NCBI RefSeq assembly: GCF_003672135.1 | Contig: NC_039514.1 | Location: 3,348,001-3,412,000, forward strand | Source of the DNA: Ooceraea biroi | Lineage: Eukaryota > Arthropoda > Insecta > Hymenoptera > Formicidae | Direction of reading: 5' to 3' | DNA length: 64,000 nt | Part shown: in pieces, positions 45,388 through 58,741 of the stretch | Layout: every line of letters starts with the position of its first letter | How positions within the stretch are numbered: position 1 is the first letter of the stretch | Notes under the pieces: model-generated | Databases searched by the model: none | What the model saw: the letters and a program-made list of their open reading frames with translations, nothing else | Told to the model about the DNA's origin: nothing | Translations under genes and position numbers: made by a program

Positions 45388-48300
45388 GTGAGTCTCGCGA
45401 CGAGACGTCGCGGTCGTCTTTCTGCGATCTCGAAGAGCGCGTTGTCAGCGGTGAATCGATTACTGGTTGTGTGTAACCTCCAACGTCTCCGGCTGGACGT
45501 CGCGGAGACCGGGAGGCGACTGGGCGGAAGGGGGTAGGGAGGGAGGGAGGGAGGGAGGGAAGGCCTCGACGACCCGAGCCATCGCCTTGTCGTCGTCGCC
45601 TCGCGTTCGGTTCTCTCGCGCCAAGCGTCTACGAACTGTAGAGTTTTTCGAGCGTATTGCGCGTCCGCCGTAAATACGCGCGGACCGATCGCCGACCGAT
45701 AATTCGCACTCGCTCGCGCTCGACCGAGCCGAGTCCGAATTGCGGGAAAGGATCGCAGGCCGTTTCGTGGTGTACCGCGACTCGCGCGATCGGATCGATC
45801 GGCGGATTAAACGGCCGGTTGCGCCGACGGTGCTCGCTGTCTCGATCAATTTGCTCTCTTTGACCAAAGCGGCACCTACACCGTCGGTATTGTTGCGTTG
45901 TAATTTTGTCGACACTGATATCCGGGCCAATAAGGGCCTCGGACCTAACGGACCGTAACAGTAAGATCAGTAACGTCGTCTATCCGTAACAAGATTACGC
46001 TAGATACTCGCGGTGTCCGTGCGACCATCCTTTCGACATCGTTCGTCAACATTTTTCCTCATTCGGTAGTTGCAATTTTATTTTTCATTTTGCTCTCCGT
46101 GCGTCTCTTTCATGCAATATGGATGGCGAAATATTTTATTGCTGACGATTAATGCCATCTTGAAGGATCGGAGCTACTCGTTACTCGCGTTAATTGAACA
46201 CGTTTCAACTATTTTTGTTGCAGATAAATCGGGTAACTTTAAAATTAATTCAATTTCATGGAATAATTGCGCGCCGTCGTAATAATTGTGATCCGTCGTG
46301 TATTTCAGACTTGAACGCTAATAGACCTCGAATCGCCGTCTTTATTTTATTTTATGTGCATAACCTTGTCTCAACAGTCCACCTAAAGAGGACTGTTCGC
46401 TTGATTAAGCGCGATTAAGAAGGCGAAAAAACGCTAAAGTACACTTTCTAATTCGCATTTTTTCCTACTCTTTGAACGAGACGGATATATATTAATCTTT
46501 TCGGGAAAAAGCGAGAGAGAAAAGAGAACGGAAACTGTCGCGGGTCTGACGACGGATCTGACGGAAAGTCGGTCGTGCCCATAATTTTTTCAAGGTTCGA
46601 ATTTCGCGCTCGTGTTCGATACGGGGTTCCTGATTTATCATACCGCCATTATGCGCGTTGCTACACCTGATATAACTTACATCGTGGCATTTGCCCGTCT
46701 CGGCTTTCCTTCCGATATTACGCCAGATGAGCAAAAGGAGAAATTGTTCGGTGAAATTCATTGCTGATGGCAGACAGCAATTTAAAATCGGATCGAAAAA
46801 CTCTGGAAGATTTTTTAAAGTTGCAACGCGTATCGATGCATGCTAATTATTATTGAGTGTTTTATTTCGAGATTCGTTGCTTCGTAATGGTATTCATCTA
46901 TTCTTGGACGATAGATCGTTATCTGAATTGTAAATATACATCGTAATGAGTTCAACTAACAATGCCCACGCGTGACGAGATCAAAGTTAGGAGCGATTAA
47001 TTTTTGCTGAAAGTGTCGGTTTTTTTTGTTTGGCCAAATGAACCTCTTGCCAAGTAATATTTGTGACGCCATATAAAAGACACAAAGTCTTGGGCGTCTA
47101 TTTTAATCCTCTTCTCTCAAAGCACGATGCTTCGTCCGAGGTAGATTCTAAGGAGGCACCGATCGATCCGCTCGATAGCTCAAACTGTCGGTAATCCCGG
47201 GTAATTACGATTAAACGGGCCTGCGATAGCAATTAAAAGTAGGTAAACGCTCGACAGTTCTGTAGACGCGCGTGATTGGGCCGTTACAGGAAGATCCTCA
47301 GGTTCGTCGCCGGGAACTCGGAGCCGAAGTGCCGCGAGTGCGAAAACCTATGGATGCTCTCGCGGGTGGAACCCACCCGGTACATCGCGATCGAGAGAGT
47401 GTAGTGTGAGATCAATAATGAGACAGGTGCTCTCATTGGTGTAAAGCGATGCGGCGGAGCTGAGAGTTTTGTTGGGCGGCACTAGGGGCTCATGAAAAGT
47501 GCATCCGGTGTGCATAACGCCGCCGTCAAAGACCAGCGTGCCGCGAGACGTTCGAGCGAGTTGGATCGGTGTAATTATAATGTAGTGCCAACTTTGCAGA
47601 TGGATAAACAGGGATGACTGATAATTGCTGGAACTCTGGTGGTGGTGAGTATCATCGATGTATCCTAACACGATCATGCTTCTTTTTAATCCTCTCGTCG
47701 CTGAAATTAAAAATATCGGGATATTAATAGCCAATTCAAAGATGCGAGCGAATAAAAATGGGGAACTTGCCACTTGGAGCTGATGATATCGAGAGGAATT
47801 TTAATAATATCTTCATGAGAACTGTTTTTTCATCTCGAACACTCTGTATATGGAAATACGGATGTATTTCGGTCTTACAATACGCGAGATTAGATAAGTA
47901 ACGTAATGATAAATCAGGCAACGCGGACACGTTGGTTGTTGTTCACTAAATTACATTTACGAATGTTAATGTTATTTCGACGAGTGCGAGAGAATTTATT
48001 TCGGAGGGAGTCATGTTTTGCTATTGACAGTAGTAATTCTTCACCCGCTATGCGTGTGACAACACGCGTAAGCAACCTCAAGAAGATTCCTCGTTTGTAC
48101 AGGGACCATTAATTTTCCTTAATTGATTCAAAATTTCTTTTCTCGAATTTTCTATTAATTTGCGCTCCTTCTATGTTTATATTTTTATTCGAAAGAAAGT
48201 TTAGTTTTCCGTAGATTTTTCGTAATGAATTATACCGGTCTTCCACCATTCACTGAGATATAATACTAAAGGTCTCAGTTGATACACTTTTGTGTTTCGA

Positions 48301-51022
48301 GCGCTTTAAACGATATAAGTTTTGTCGAGGTGAAAGATCCATGACAAATTTTATGAGAGAATCGTGCAATTTATCTTGTAGCAAGATCTTGCAGGGAGAA
48401 CTTTCCGTGGAATAAGGCCCCTGCTAAAACTATGAGTTTCGCGGAAATTCCTAACTTGCCGATAATGTTACGTTAATCGATTGATTAATGTTATGTTTTC
48501 CATTTTCTCGCGGTAGCAAATGCGAAGGATTAAATATCGATGTCTCGGAAAGGAAATATCGATTTTTGCTACGATACGAACTCACGGTGATGCGAAAATT
48601 ATCGCGTAACATGCGAGTCGCTGCACTTCGCATTGCATAAAGTCGTCGCATTCGTGCGCCTATTGATCGCGATAAAACGCGATGACTTTTTCTCTTTTTA
48701 TCGCGACGCAGAGGCATGCCTGTAAGGAATGCGACAGCGAATAATAGATTTCTGTGCCATCACGTTTAATTAGTCGTATCTCCGTAAACACTGCTAGTCA
48801 CGATAAAGGCGGTGACAAAGTTCTTGGTAAAATTTTTGACAAAGCCTGTACACTGGACATAATATTTGGCGCTGCTGTCTAATTTAATCCGACCAACTAC
48901 GAGATAGACGTTGCTCGCTTCGATAGTAACGCGATGTCGTTAACGAAACGCTAGCGTTCAGTATTCGATGACACACTTTTTCAGAGGCTGCCCAGATGCA
49001 GCAACGGTTGATGGACGCGCGCGCGAGCGTGTAACGTAATTTGCCGTTCGTGTATAGAAGAATCCGCCCGCGAAATATCCTGGGCAACGTCTCACATTGT
49101 TGCTAGCGCCTCGCTTTCTCCGCGCCTTTTGTAGAACGAATGAAATTCCAGCTGTTACCATCGTGACACTTCTCTCCGATGTAACGTCGTATCGCGTAAG
49201 AATAAGACGGATGCTCGCTGCCTGGCCCAACGTTGACTGAAATTTGCGGAGGTCTGATCTGGGCGCCAATAGACGAGCAGCAACGGCTCAAACGCGAATA
49301 AAATTTATTGTGACGAATTTAATGTGTGGGATATAACTTTTTTTAAGCGATGAAATGCAAGTACTCTTAGATACGTCGCGCGGCGTTACGCGATGTGTCG
49401 TAAAAGTGCATTGTTTTGTGTTGCACAATGAAATTTACGCCTTGACGAGCCGCATCTACCTCCTTGTAGCGAATCCGTTCGCTTATCCCAGGCACTACGA
49501 ATAAAATAGCCTTGCCCTCGTTTTACATGAAAATTGTGGCCAACGACGAGTTCAATGACTGCGTTGCTGCACTCGCGCGTGCCTCGCGCGTTCACTCGCT
49601 CGGATTTATTAAGCATCCCGATACGTTCTAACAGTCCAAGTGACTTTAATTGCCTGATAACGTGGTACAATCGGTTTCCTCGATCACTTTCTCGATTTTT
49701 CCCCGAGTTGAATTCACGCGCGAATATTCCCTCGATCTACCCTAGAACGGAAGGATCGATAAGCATTGGTATATAAAAGAACGTTGCGCCGTTTGGTAAC
49801 GCGCAACGACCGGTCACGCATCGTGAACGTGTATAATGTCTTTAACGGATTGCAGTGATTCTCGAAAGTAACGGCGAGCAGTGCGACTCATTCAGTCGTA
49901 TGTGCCTTGATAACGGAAGGACGGGCGATCTGTTGTGATACGAAAATCAGACGAGTTTAAACCAGCCAGCGACTGTTTCTCCGGGGGAACTGTGTCCCCT
50001 TATGGATGGCGCAAGCATTGATCCTGGCGATTCCCTTTCTGGATGACAGTCTTATCTGTAACACGGACAGAGGAGGAAGTGAACGCGGAGCGAACCTACG
50101 CTTCGCGTTTCAAGTGAAACGCGCATATTACCGTCGTGGTATCTCTCTCGTCAGCTCCGACTCGACTAATCTTACGAGAGAGAGACTCCAGGTTTCGCAC
50201 AATGGTGGTCGTGCTTTATTCGCGGAGAGGACTGACACGAGGTTAAATCCAATCCGTTTGATCGAAATACATAATGTCCAACGTAACGCGAGCCCGCAAT
50301 GCTAATTATAGCACTCGGATCGCGCCGTTTACGAGCCGTAGGATGTCCAGTTTATTGCGCGTGCGGTAATCATCAGCAGCGTCGCAGTTACGATCGGTGA
50401 TGCCAGCGATACGGCGATACCGCGATCAAAGCATTGATAGTTGCAAAGGTAGTTTCTATTTACTGTCTCTCGTTCGTACTCGAATCCAATTCTTTCGTTC
50501 AATGCGAAGGAGGAGGAGAGGAAGATGAGATAAACGCGATCGTAATTAGTATCGTTCGGGATTTCCATCTAGTAATTTTGTTTTCTGATCCGCACGTGCG
50601 GAAACGACAATAGCAAGATAACTGCACAAATAACTGCAGATGCTCCCACAATCGCGCGACGTGTAATGTAACGCCACCCGGTATTTAATATCGGCTGCCG
50701 AGCATACCGGAAGCTTTCGCGATATTCCGTTTCTCTTTCCGTTTTCCGCACGGCTAGCTCTTGCTTAATCTCGATTTCCTCCTTTGCCTTTTGCATCTTT
50801 GTTTCATACTTGTTCTAACGCTCCGTCCGATGATGATCTGAAATCGACCGAAATTTCCGGCAGCACCGTTTGCACGGTTACGCGGTAGTGGCGTAAATCT
50901 CGGATTTAGCGTAGATTTTCAATCTATCATTTCAGTCGTTACTGCAGATTTTTCGGCTTTCTTCTTCACCGACGCCGCGGACGAAAGGTCGGAGTGTAAT
51001 TCGTTGTGACTTGTTGTTCCAG
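45388..51022. other. Probable first intron of tlk
   Basis: Bounded by the donor at 45388 and the acceptor CCAG at 51019-51022. The first 600 bases are CpG-rich and include a G-run tract at 45531-45563. The rest is mixed composition with ORFs of up to 141 codons that I cannot assign. Confidence 0.45.
45531..45563 (+). other. Putative G-quadruplex: (GGGA)n tract
   Basis: Seven to eight runs of three or four guanines with single-base loops fit the strictest G-quadruplex pattern. It is on the coding strand about 150 bases inside the inferred tlk first intron, so it would exist in the pre-mRNA. Confidence 0.8.
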
Positions 51023-51036
51023 GCGCTGGCGTCAAG

Positions 51037-51108
51037 ATGGAGCACTTTCAGGCCACCCTGGACCCAAGGAAGCAGGAGTTATTGGAGGCTCGCTTTCTCG
51101 GAGCGAGG
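51037..51108 (+). CDS. tlk: Tousled-like kinase, first coding exon only
   Basis: The exon 51023-51108 begins after a good acceptor (TTGTTCCAG). It contains the ATG at 51037 and ends at a donor (GCGAGG|GTGAGC). It encodes 24 residues, MEHFQATLDPRKQELLEARF followed by LGAR. Animal TLK1/TLK2 have LDPRRQELLEARFTG at the same place near the N-terminus, a match too long to be chance. TLKs are nuclear serine/threonine kinases that phosphorylate the histone chaperone Asf1 during replication. The kinase domain and coiled coils must lie to the right of the window; I looked for the next Ser-rich exon up to 64,000 and found none. Confidence 0.8.
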
Positions 51109-54100
51109 GTGAGCTGCCTACAACACGTCTTTTCTACTTTCTCGCCTTGGTCAAAGATATTCTTTTTTTCACCGTTGCGTTGCGCCTCGAACGTTCACGC
51201 GAAGAGAGGGGAAAGAATAGATCGATATATTACAAAATAATGGTGCTGTGCGACGTTGAACCGTTCGCTAGACGACACTCGCTTAATAGATTATTGCTCA
51301 TCCATGCTAGCGCTTTATCGACACGTTATACTCGTCGTCGCCTTATCGACTTCTAACGGCTAAGACGAGTAATTAGCTCGTGAGGCACGTGATCGCAGTA
51401 ATCGCCACGCATTGACGAAGCGCGTTAGATTTCGTCCGCAAATTTTCCACTTATCGCTTTACTATCACGTGCTCGGGGCCGACAACGTGCATCGCTGTCA
51501 ACCCTTATCTCGACGTTTGTGACGAAACTGCCACGTATTGTCACGTTTGTACTGTCACGCACGTCGTAACGTGATTCCTCCGCTTTTCTGTCACCTGGAC
51601 TTTCTCGTTCCATCTGGCTCCGGACAAAAATTCGATCATTAAGTCGCCGAGATAGTACCAATAAATGCTGGGATTAGGTCCGTCAAGCCTTGATACGCCT
51701 CATCTTCGCGAAACGAGTCGCACGCGTAATAAAAGGAGTCGTTTGTCCAAGAATTGGACAAGACTCACGAATCGGCATTCGCATTACGCCATTTCGCAAC
51801 GTTGTTATCCACTCTTTTTACGATCTCTCGCACTCTCTGGTCTTTTTTTATCTGCTAGAATCCGAAATGTGGTACAGGCTTTTATTCCAAGGAAACTAGC
51901 GTTACATTAGAGGTTATATGCCGAGAGCTCAGAGACCCTTCTCGACACGTGGTTACAGGCAATTTTTATCGTCTGAAAATCTCGCGTAGAGAACAAACAT
52001 AATCTACAATTTGAACGCTTCTGAACGTCGTCGTGTGATTCGTTTTAGTTTTTGAGAGCGAATATACGCGCATCTTCTTGAGAGAATTTCAGTGCAGTGA
52101 TCAAGGAAGACTCCTCACTCTGGAAAAACTCGTCGAGAAAGGATAAAATGATGGTTGTCCGCCATGCGACACCCCGTATACGTCCAACCGACCGGCGACG
52201 TTGCCGGGTCACTCCGCACATCGCGCGTAAGGTACGCTCGCAAAGTGGTAACGCCATGCATTTTGCATCCGTCACGGGCATCGTCCATCGTGATGCCGCT
52301 GTCTGTCCCGACTCGTCGTCATCTCTACCAGCGTCGCTGCTGAGAGCCGTTGCTCGCTATTATCGTTATATCGCATCCGAAGCGGTGCGGTTACACGAAA
52401 AGGTGTGGCCAATCGCGGCGCGCCGAGCAATCGGCCCGCGTGCTATCGGAAGCACAGCGGCTGGGGTCGAGCGCGACCGACGTCACGTGGCGCTCTCACT
52501 TAGAACACGGCAGTCAAGTGCGCGAGCCCGACGCGCTCTCGCGCGCCCGTTGGGTCGAGCGAGTGGGGGAGGGGCGCGCTTAAGGGTGCTCTCACATGGT
52601 CGGCGACGTCACGGTCCGGTTCTCCTTCTTTCTCCTCTTTCATTTTCTCATTCTCTCGCTCTCTTTCTCCATGTCGACCGTCACATCACTGACTGTGTTT
52701 ATAGCATTAGTATCGCCTTAATAAGTCATCTCTTGTAGATTTGTTTCTATCTCTTCAGTCAGTCCTGTTTTTTTTTTATTCTTCTTTCTGATTAGAGGTT
52801 GAACTTTTCATTTAAGAACGCAATGGGGCACCGCAGCGATATACGCGCGCGCGTGAAAGCCCCTTAAAACTCCGTATAAGTTGCTGCACCTACGGCGTAT
52901 TGACGCATCTCCACTGGAAGTGCGGTTGTTTCTCAGGTATACCTCGCTCGCGATAACTCGACTTGTCCAGAGTCGCCATCGACCTCCTCTTTTACATCGG
53001 GACAGCCGAACGTCCGGCATTACTTTCGCGGTAATGTCAATGCAACAGGCTTGAGTCTATCGAGTATATCGGTCATAGACTGTTACGCTGCACGACGTAT
53101 ACAGCTCGCTGTTTTCCGAGTATCTGATTTTTTCTCGGCGCGATGTCGTCGAATAGAATTCGTGTCGTCGCTTCGATCCACTCTGTGTATCTCTTTGTTC
53201 ACGGCTCGTCCTTTTTCGTCCTTTCACTGAAGGACGCAGACTGTGCGTGCGCGCATAAACGCAGTTTCACCCACACCCACGCGACTGCGCGATGATGCGG
53301 CATGCATCAGCGTGCGAGCAAAGCTTGGCGAGCTTCTTGCATCGCGTCAGAAACGTTACAATTTCTTGCTTCGTGACAAAACTCGAGATTTGCTCTCAAC
53401 GAAAACATGCATCGTAATTTATATTGTTATCTGGCTTAATCGTTTACAGATCTATCAAGATATCGATCGCTCTCTTAATTAGTAATTTCAACTTAAATAG
53501 AATGAGGTATATTTTTTTTATCATTTACCATTTTTATCGTCGTTGCACTTTGGAGTTGAGATTCATCTACAAAAAGTCCAAGTTCATTGGCTTTCTATTC
53601 TGTCTCTGATATGCGAAAGGAAGAAATCCCGCATCGACCTGCGCGCACGGTCAGAGAAGTCCAACGGCAAAGATTTATACCTGTCCGAACGTGAGACCTA
53701 AGTCGTTGCCGCCTGTCCTCTAGTACCACTTGTCTACTAACCGTTTATACAACGCGGTCCCCTATTTGTAGACATTCTAGAGGCCGCAAAGGTGTGCTAT
53801 TTATACAATGTCGAATGAAGCCTTCGTAGCATCCCCGTTATACGATTACACGATTGTTTCGCTGCACGGCTCATAATCCACAACTGGTCTGAACGGATAT
53901 TGCGCATTGCAAGTTGCATTGCTCGAATCGATAATGATCTCACACTATCAATCCAATTTGTAATCTTATTCGTGGCATGAGACACATTTCAAGTGCAATT
54001 GCCTGCGCCTGAAACTGCGTCTCGCACATCTCTCGTCCGCCGTTCGCATTATATCAGAAATATCTTTATCGATACTCCGTGTCTTTTTCCGGGACACCCG

Positions 54101-54436
54101 ATATATATGCGAGCGCGGAAGGAATCCGTAGGTACCCGACATTTTGCAGTACTGTTCGTACCGGCGCGGCGACGGCATAGGTAGTTTCCAAGCGCGAGCA
54201 TCATCCCTTCGTTTCCCTTCCACTTGGCCCAATATTCTCATCCTTATCTAACTTATACCCCCTTACCTCGCCGCTGCCTTCCTCGCCACATCCGCTCACA
54301 TCCGCAGCGTCTCTTGCTACCCCACCCCTATTAGTTATTTTCTCGACGAGTCTCTCTCGCTCTCCTCTCTTCTATTCCTCGCCTTCTGCATCCTCTCCCC
54401 CTCGCCCTCCTCTCTCTCATTCTACCTCTCTTTCTG

Positions 54437-54438
<2 letters not shown>

Positions 54439-54477
<39 letters not shown>
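54439..54477. repeat. (CT)n microsatellite
   Basis: About 19 uninterrupted CT units inside a longer pyrimidine-rich stretch (54,340-54,480). Confidence 0.9.
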
Positions 54478-54480
<3 letters not shown>

Positions 54481-57400
54481 GGAGTCACCTCTGTTGGTCT
54501 CCACATCCTTCGAGGATCGATCGAGAGGAGCCCAGCACTCTGTATATATGTATATATATCCATTTCCAACCCCTTCTCCTCTCCTTCCACTCCCTGTCGA
54601 TTCCATTTGCCCAAAGTCCGCATAGAAACCCGACGTTCTCCATGTAAGTTACAGCGCTGGATATCGCTCCAGAAGCAGTCGTCCACTGTATCCTGCGTCC
54701 AAACGATCTTTAATTAACCCTTTGGAACGCCAAATCGAATCTCCTATTTGATTCGCGTTAAAACAGATTGCTTGATCAGAGGTACGTTGGTCCACGCGTA
54801 ACATAATCTCGAGGTTGTGCTCGACAAGTAATCAGGAGCTGGCAGACGGCCACTTTCAAGTAGAAATAAGACGACAACCTAACAAGCGAGATCGTTCAAG
54901 TTTCGAATGTCCAGCGACAGCTTTTCCATTTACCTTTTTTCGCTTCGAAGACCCAACAACAGCTTCGCAAGATGACTGAACGGATATCGCTGACTCTCGA
55001 TAACTGCATTGTAATCCAATGAGAAACCTAAGCCCTGCCGGTCCACTTCACGATCCGTTCTGATCAATCAACTACTTTCACTCCGCGATTACGCAACAGT
55101 CAAAACTCGTGTCTTGTTCTATTGCTATTTACGTCTACGGAGCCACGAGTCGCATTAACAGATTTGCTGAAATCCTGAATTGTAAGAAAGGTATATACTT
55201 CATTAGCCTTGTTACGAGTTAATCAAGGTTGGCCGAAATTGCTCTAAACGCACGCTTTAATATGTTATGCTCCATATCCATATGGTGAGTGAAAGAGAGA
55301 GAGAGAAAGATGTATCAAAGTAAGATGCAAAAGCTGTCGTCAGGTTGGTAATGAACGAGCGAGTTTTCCGCGTACTGTGCAGCCTGCATGTGCTCTCGTC
55401 GACACATGGCGGTGCATAGTGATATCAACGATCGCATAATAACAGTGAATCAAGCTCGCTTGCATTATATGTTTATTGCGCGAGCGATATTAAATTCGCG
55501 TTACATGCGCGATACCCAAACCCGGGATTTTTATCGACTCGATTATTCACTTATTAAAGTTATTAAACGCTTGAACGGCGTTCGAGCTCCCATCGAACGG
55601 CCGCCGCTTCGACTTTGAGGTATGCGCGACATTCACGCCTTCTAGAATTCCTTTTCCGTATGGACGTTTTTAGTGATTTCTAGAGATTTCCCAGCCACTC
55701 GTCACCACCCGTCCACCCCGGACATGCAATACAGTATTTAGTACGCGCAACATACACGTACTATGTACCCACTATCGATCCCAGACCTTAATAGGTATAA
55801 AGTTAGCGTCTAGAGTCGGTGTACCGGTGTGGTGGGTGTCTTCTGGCGAATGCATCCAGTAACAATATGGCGGCTCCGACCGCTTCGGGATGCGCCGAAT
55901 GCCCGTGAATAATCCCATTCGAGCTTTAAGTCGAGCCCTCATTCATGGAAAATCGAGGAGTTGCCGCGTATTCTACATACGCGGACGATTGGTTCAATCA
56001 ACTTCTAAAATTCTGCGTAAACATTACATTTTTTTATTACATTTTTACTCCGCTAACGTTCTGCAGAATTAAATAGACCCGGGGATAAATATATCGCCGA
56101 TTGATTATGATTAATCACGCACGGAACATAGCGAGGATTATCGTTCACGGACGTTTTATTAATCAATTCACCGATTAACAGTACGCGATGTATCGCGTCG
56201 GAAATACAGCAGTTGCTGATTCAGAAATGTATCCGCGTATCACTTTAGCCGCAATGACGCGATCCGATTTGATTCCACCGTAAATAAGAGATTTGGATAA
56301 TAATACACAGTCATCGAATACCGATTGAATTACCGTCCTCATTATCCGTTAGCTCGTTACTGGTGTTAATTACCCGATGCTCGTTATTAACGAAACTGAA
56401 AATCCAGATTCGAACAATTATGAACTATAAAAATTGAGACAAAAGTCGTGATACATGATAGAATCTTCCGCAATCGGAGTTATTGCTTCAATCTCATTGT
56501 TAATCTACATTGTCTTCGTATTAAAACAATTTGAATCCTGTCAATCAAATAAGATCACTGAGAATAATCAGGAATTTGTGAGACGGACAAAGTAACTTGT
56601 ACAAGTTACGGCTATTACAGATATCTCGCTAATATTCTTCTTCCACGTGTTCATTTATATTTTCGATGTATAAGTTGTGCTAGGATTATAATGCGATAAC
56701 GATCTCTCTCGAATATCTGATAAATTCTTGCATTCTCGTTGTTAGCCAGTAGTATGAAATTTTATTTTATTCTTGTTGCCAATCCGCCATTTCTTCGCAA
56801 TGTCAATTTGCACGATCGATTAAGGCGACATTTATTAAACTTGAATTATTGCAAGTTCAATTTCCAGCTTTGTTAGTCTTATTCTTTGTTAGATTATTCG
56901 TTCGATGCTTAGAAAATGGTGCGAAGAAAATTATCGAGTGATGTGTGTAAATTCGCCTTCGTGAGGCTTAATGCAGGTTTTCGCGATACACGAAAGAATT
57001 TGCCGCAAGGTCGACGGAGGCGAAACGGACGGAAGGAGCGGAAGCAAGAGGCGAAGGGCGAGACGGACGGAGTGAGGTCGATGGAGGAAAGGGGACGAGC
57101 AGGGGTGTTATTGCGTGGTAGTGTGGTTAAACGTATTGATCCCAATCACTACGATATGTCCAGGCTCCGCTTTGCTGCGAGCACTATGGCCGGGTCATCG
57201 CCGGAAAGCGAAACTCTCCTCGTTGTTGTACCAATAGTTTGTATTAACGGTTCAAAGTATATTTCACGTTCTGTATCTATCCACGGTCTATTGCTCGGCA
57301 ACCGACATTAGCTTCGATCAATTTTCAAGCTTTAACCTTCAACCTTCTCGATTATCTTACAAAATGTAAGCTCGATAATTCGGAAAAGTTGCATTCATGG

Positions 57401-58708
57401 ATCGTATTTGGAAGTTCCTCGTTTCTTTTTTCAAAGAAAGAGTTCTTGAGGGAAGAGTTGCCGAGCCTGAAAATGCAAATCGTAGATCGATGACGAGGTA
57501 TTGCAGAACAGAGATACGGCGAAAACGTAGTCGATGCTTACGTAATGGCCTTCGGGCGCTTTTAAGGCGTACGCAAGCACTACGCCGCGCGTCGCTCACG
57601 ATTAATCGGAGCACGCGGGGACACGTGATGTAAAAAATCTGGCAACAGCGTGCGCGTATCACCGTATCCCTCCGCATATTCATAATGCCGTTGTCGCGCG
57701 AGTTCGGCACGAGCGCGGAGCGTAGCGTTACGCGCGCTAATTGGACCTCTCGCATTATCGGGCCGCCAATCGCGGCTCTCCGTCTGGCCCTGTCTGTCTC
57801 GTTGTCTCTTTCCGTTCCGCAGTTACACGTTTAATTACTTTCGTTTAACGGAGATTCACACCGCTGCTAATTTTTCGATGCTGAATCAGCCGACTCGATT
57901 AATAATAATATCCAGTCTTTAATTATCTCTAATTTGCTGCCTCTACAAATACGATTTTATAGTAATCTATTCCCTATTAACATGTATAATCCAAACCGTA
58001 TTACCGGATCACGCAACTAGTGAAACATATGTTTGCTTTGCCATGATAAAATGATGGTTATTTTGTGAGTGAAATGAGCACAGTGTTTTCCTGAACGCTC
58101 CGCAGGATTTCGCGAGAAGCTTCTGGTTTCACGATCGATGTGACGCGCTCTCTGCGGCAAACCGTTGGTCGCCGGTTTCTCGCTGGACCAATCAGGCCTC
58201 GAAAAGATACCGTATAGTCTACACGATATTCGTCAGTAAAAAATTCATGTCATGTCATCGTGTCAAATAAATCGCGTGCGCGTGTCATGCTGTTAAAGCG
58301 TACTAGATTGATAAGGGGACTGTTTTATACACGAGCTGTTTTTTGTCGATATAGCCGTTACTACTCTATAATCTTTTTTTAATTTAATCCCACTCTCAAA
58401 TAAAGTCTCACAAGTATTACGAGCCACTCGATCTACGAGCGCTTGGAAATAGCACGTGACGGGAAAACATGTTCGAAGCGACATTGCTGAAAGTAACGTA
58501 GAAATTTTCCGGAAGTATTTCCGGCCAGGAAAACCCCTATGGATATATCTCCCAAGTCGGTTCCGCGTTACGTTGTTGTCGGTGTCGGTAATGCAGAGAC
58601 GCGCGGCATGAGTCGATACCAGAAAACCACCCCTGCGTAGCACACGAGTGGTGTGCATGCAATAGCGTAACACCGGTGAGAGACCAGACGGTCGGTCGAC
58701 GTGCCGCC

Positions 58709-58741
58709 TATTTATACACACTCCGCGCCCGCCGTCCAGTC
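58709..58741 (+). promoter_or_regulatory. Candidate TATA-initiator core promoter inside the tlk intron
   Basis: TATTTATA at 58709-58716 is followed 29 bases later by an initiator-like TCCAGTCG, with the A at 58738. This is the canonical metazoan spacing. The downstream 250 bases are CpG-rich. It could start an alternative tlk transcript or a separate RNA. Confidence 0.4.

Noticed and set aside
52097..52738. 213-codon plus-strand ORF in a CpG-rich island
   Set aside because: It is Arg/Ala/Ser-rich with no domain, splice structure or hydrophobic core. Such ORFs are expected where GC-rich DNA lacks stop codons.
56916..57311. 131-codon plus-strand ORF
   Set aside because: It has an Arg/Lys-rich middle (RRRRNGRKERKQE) from a purine tract and no neighbouring splice sites that make a gene model.
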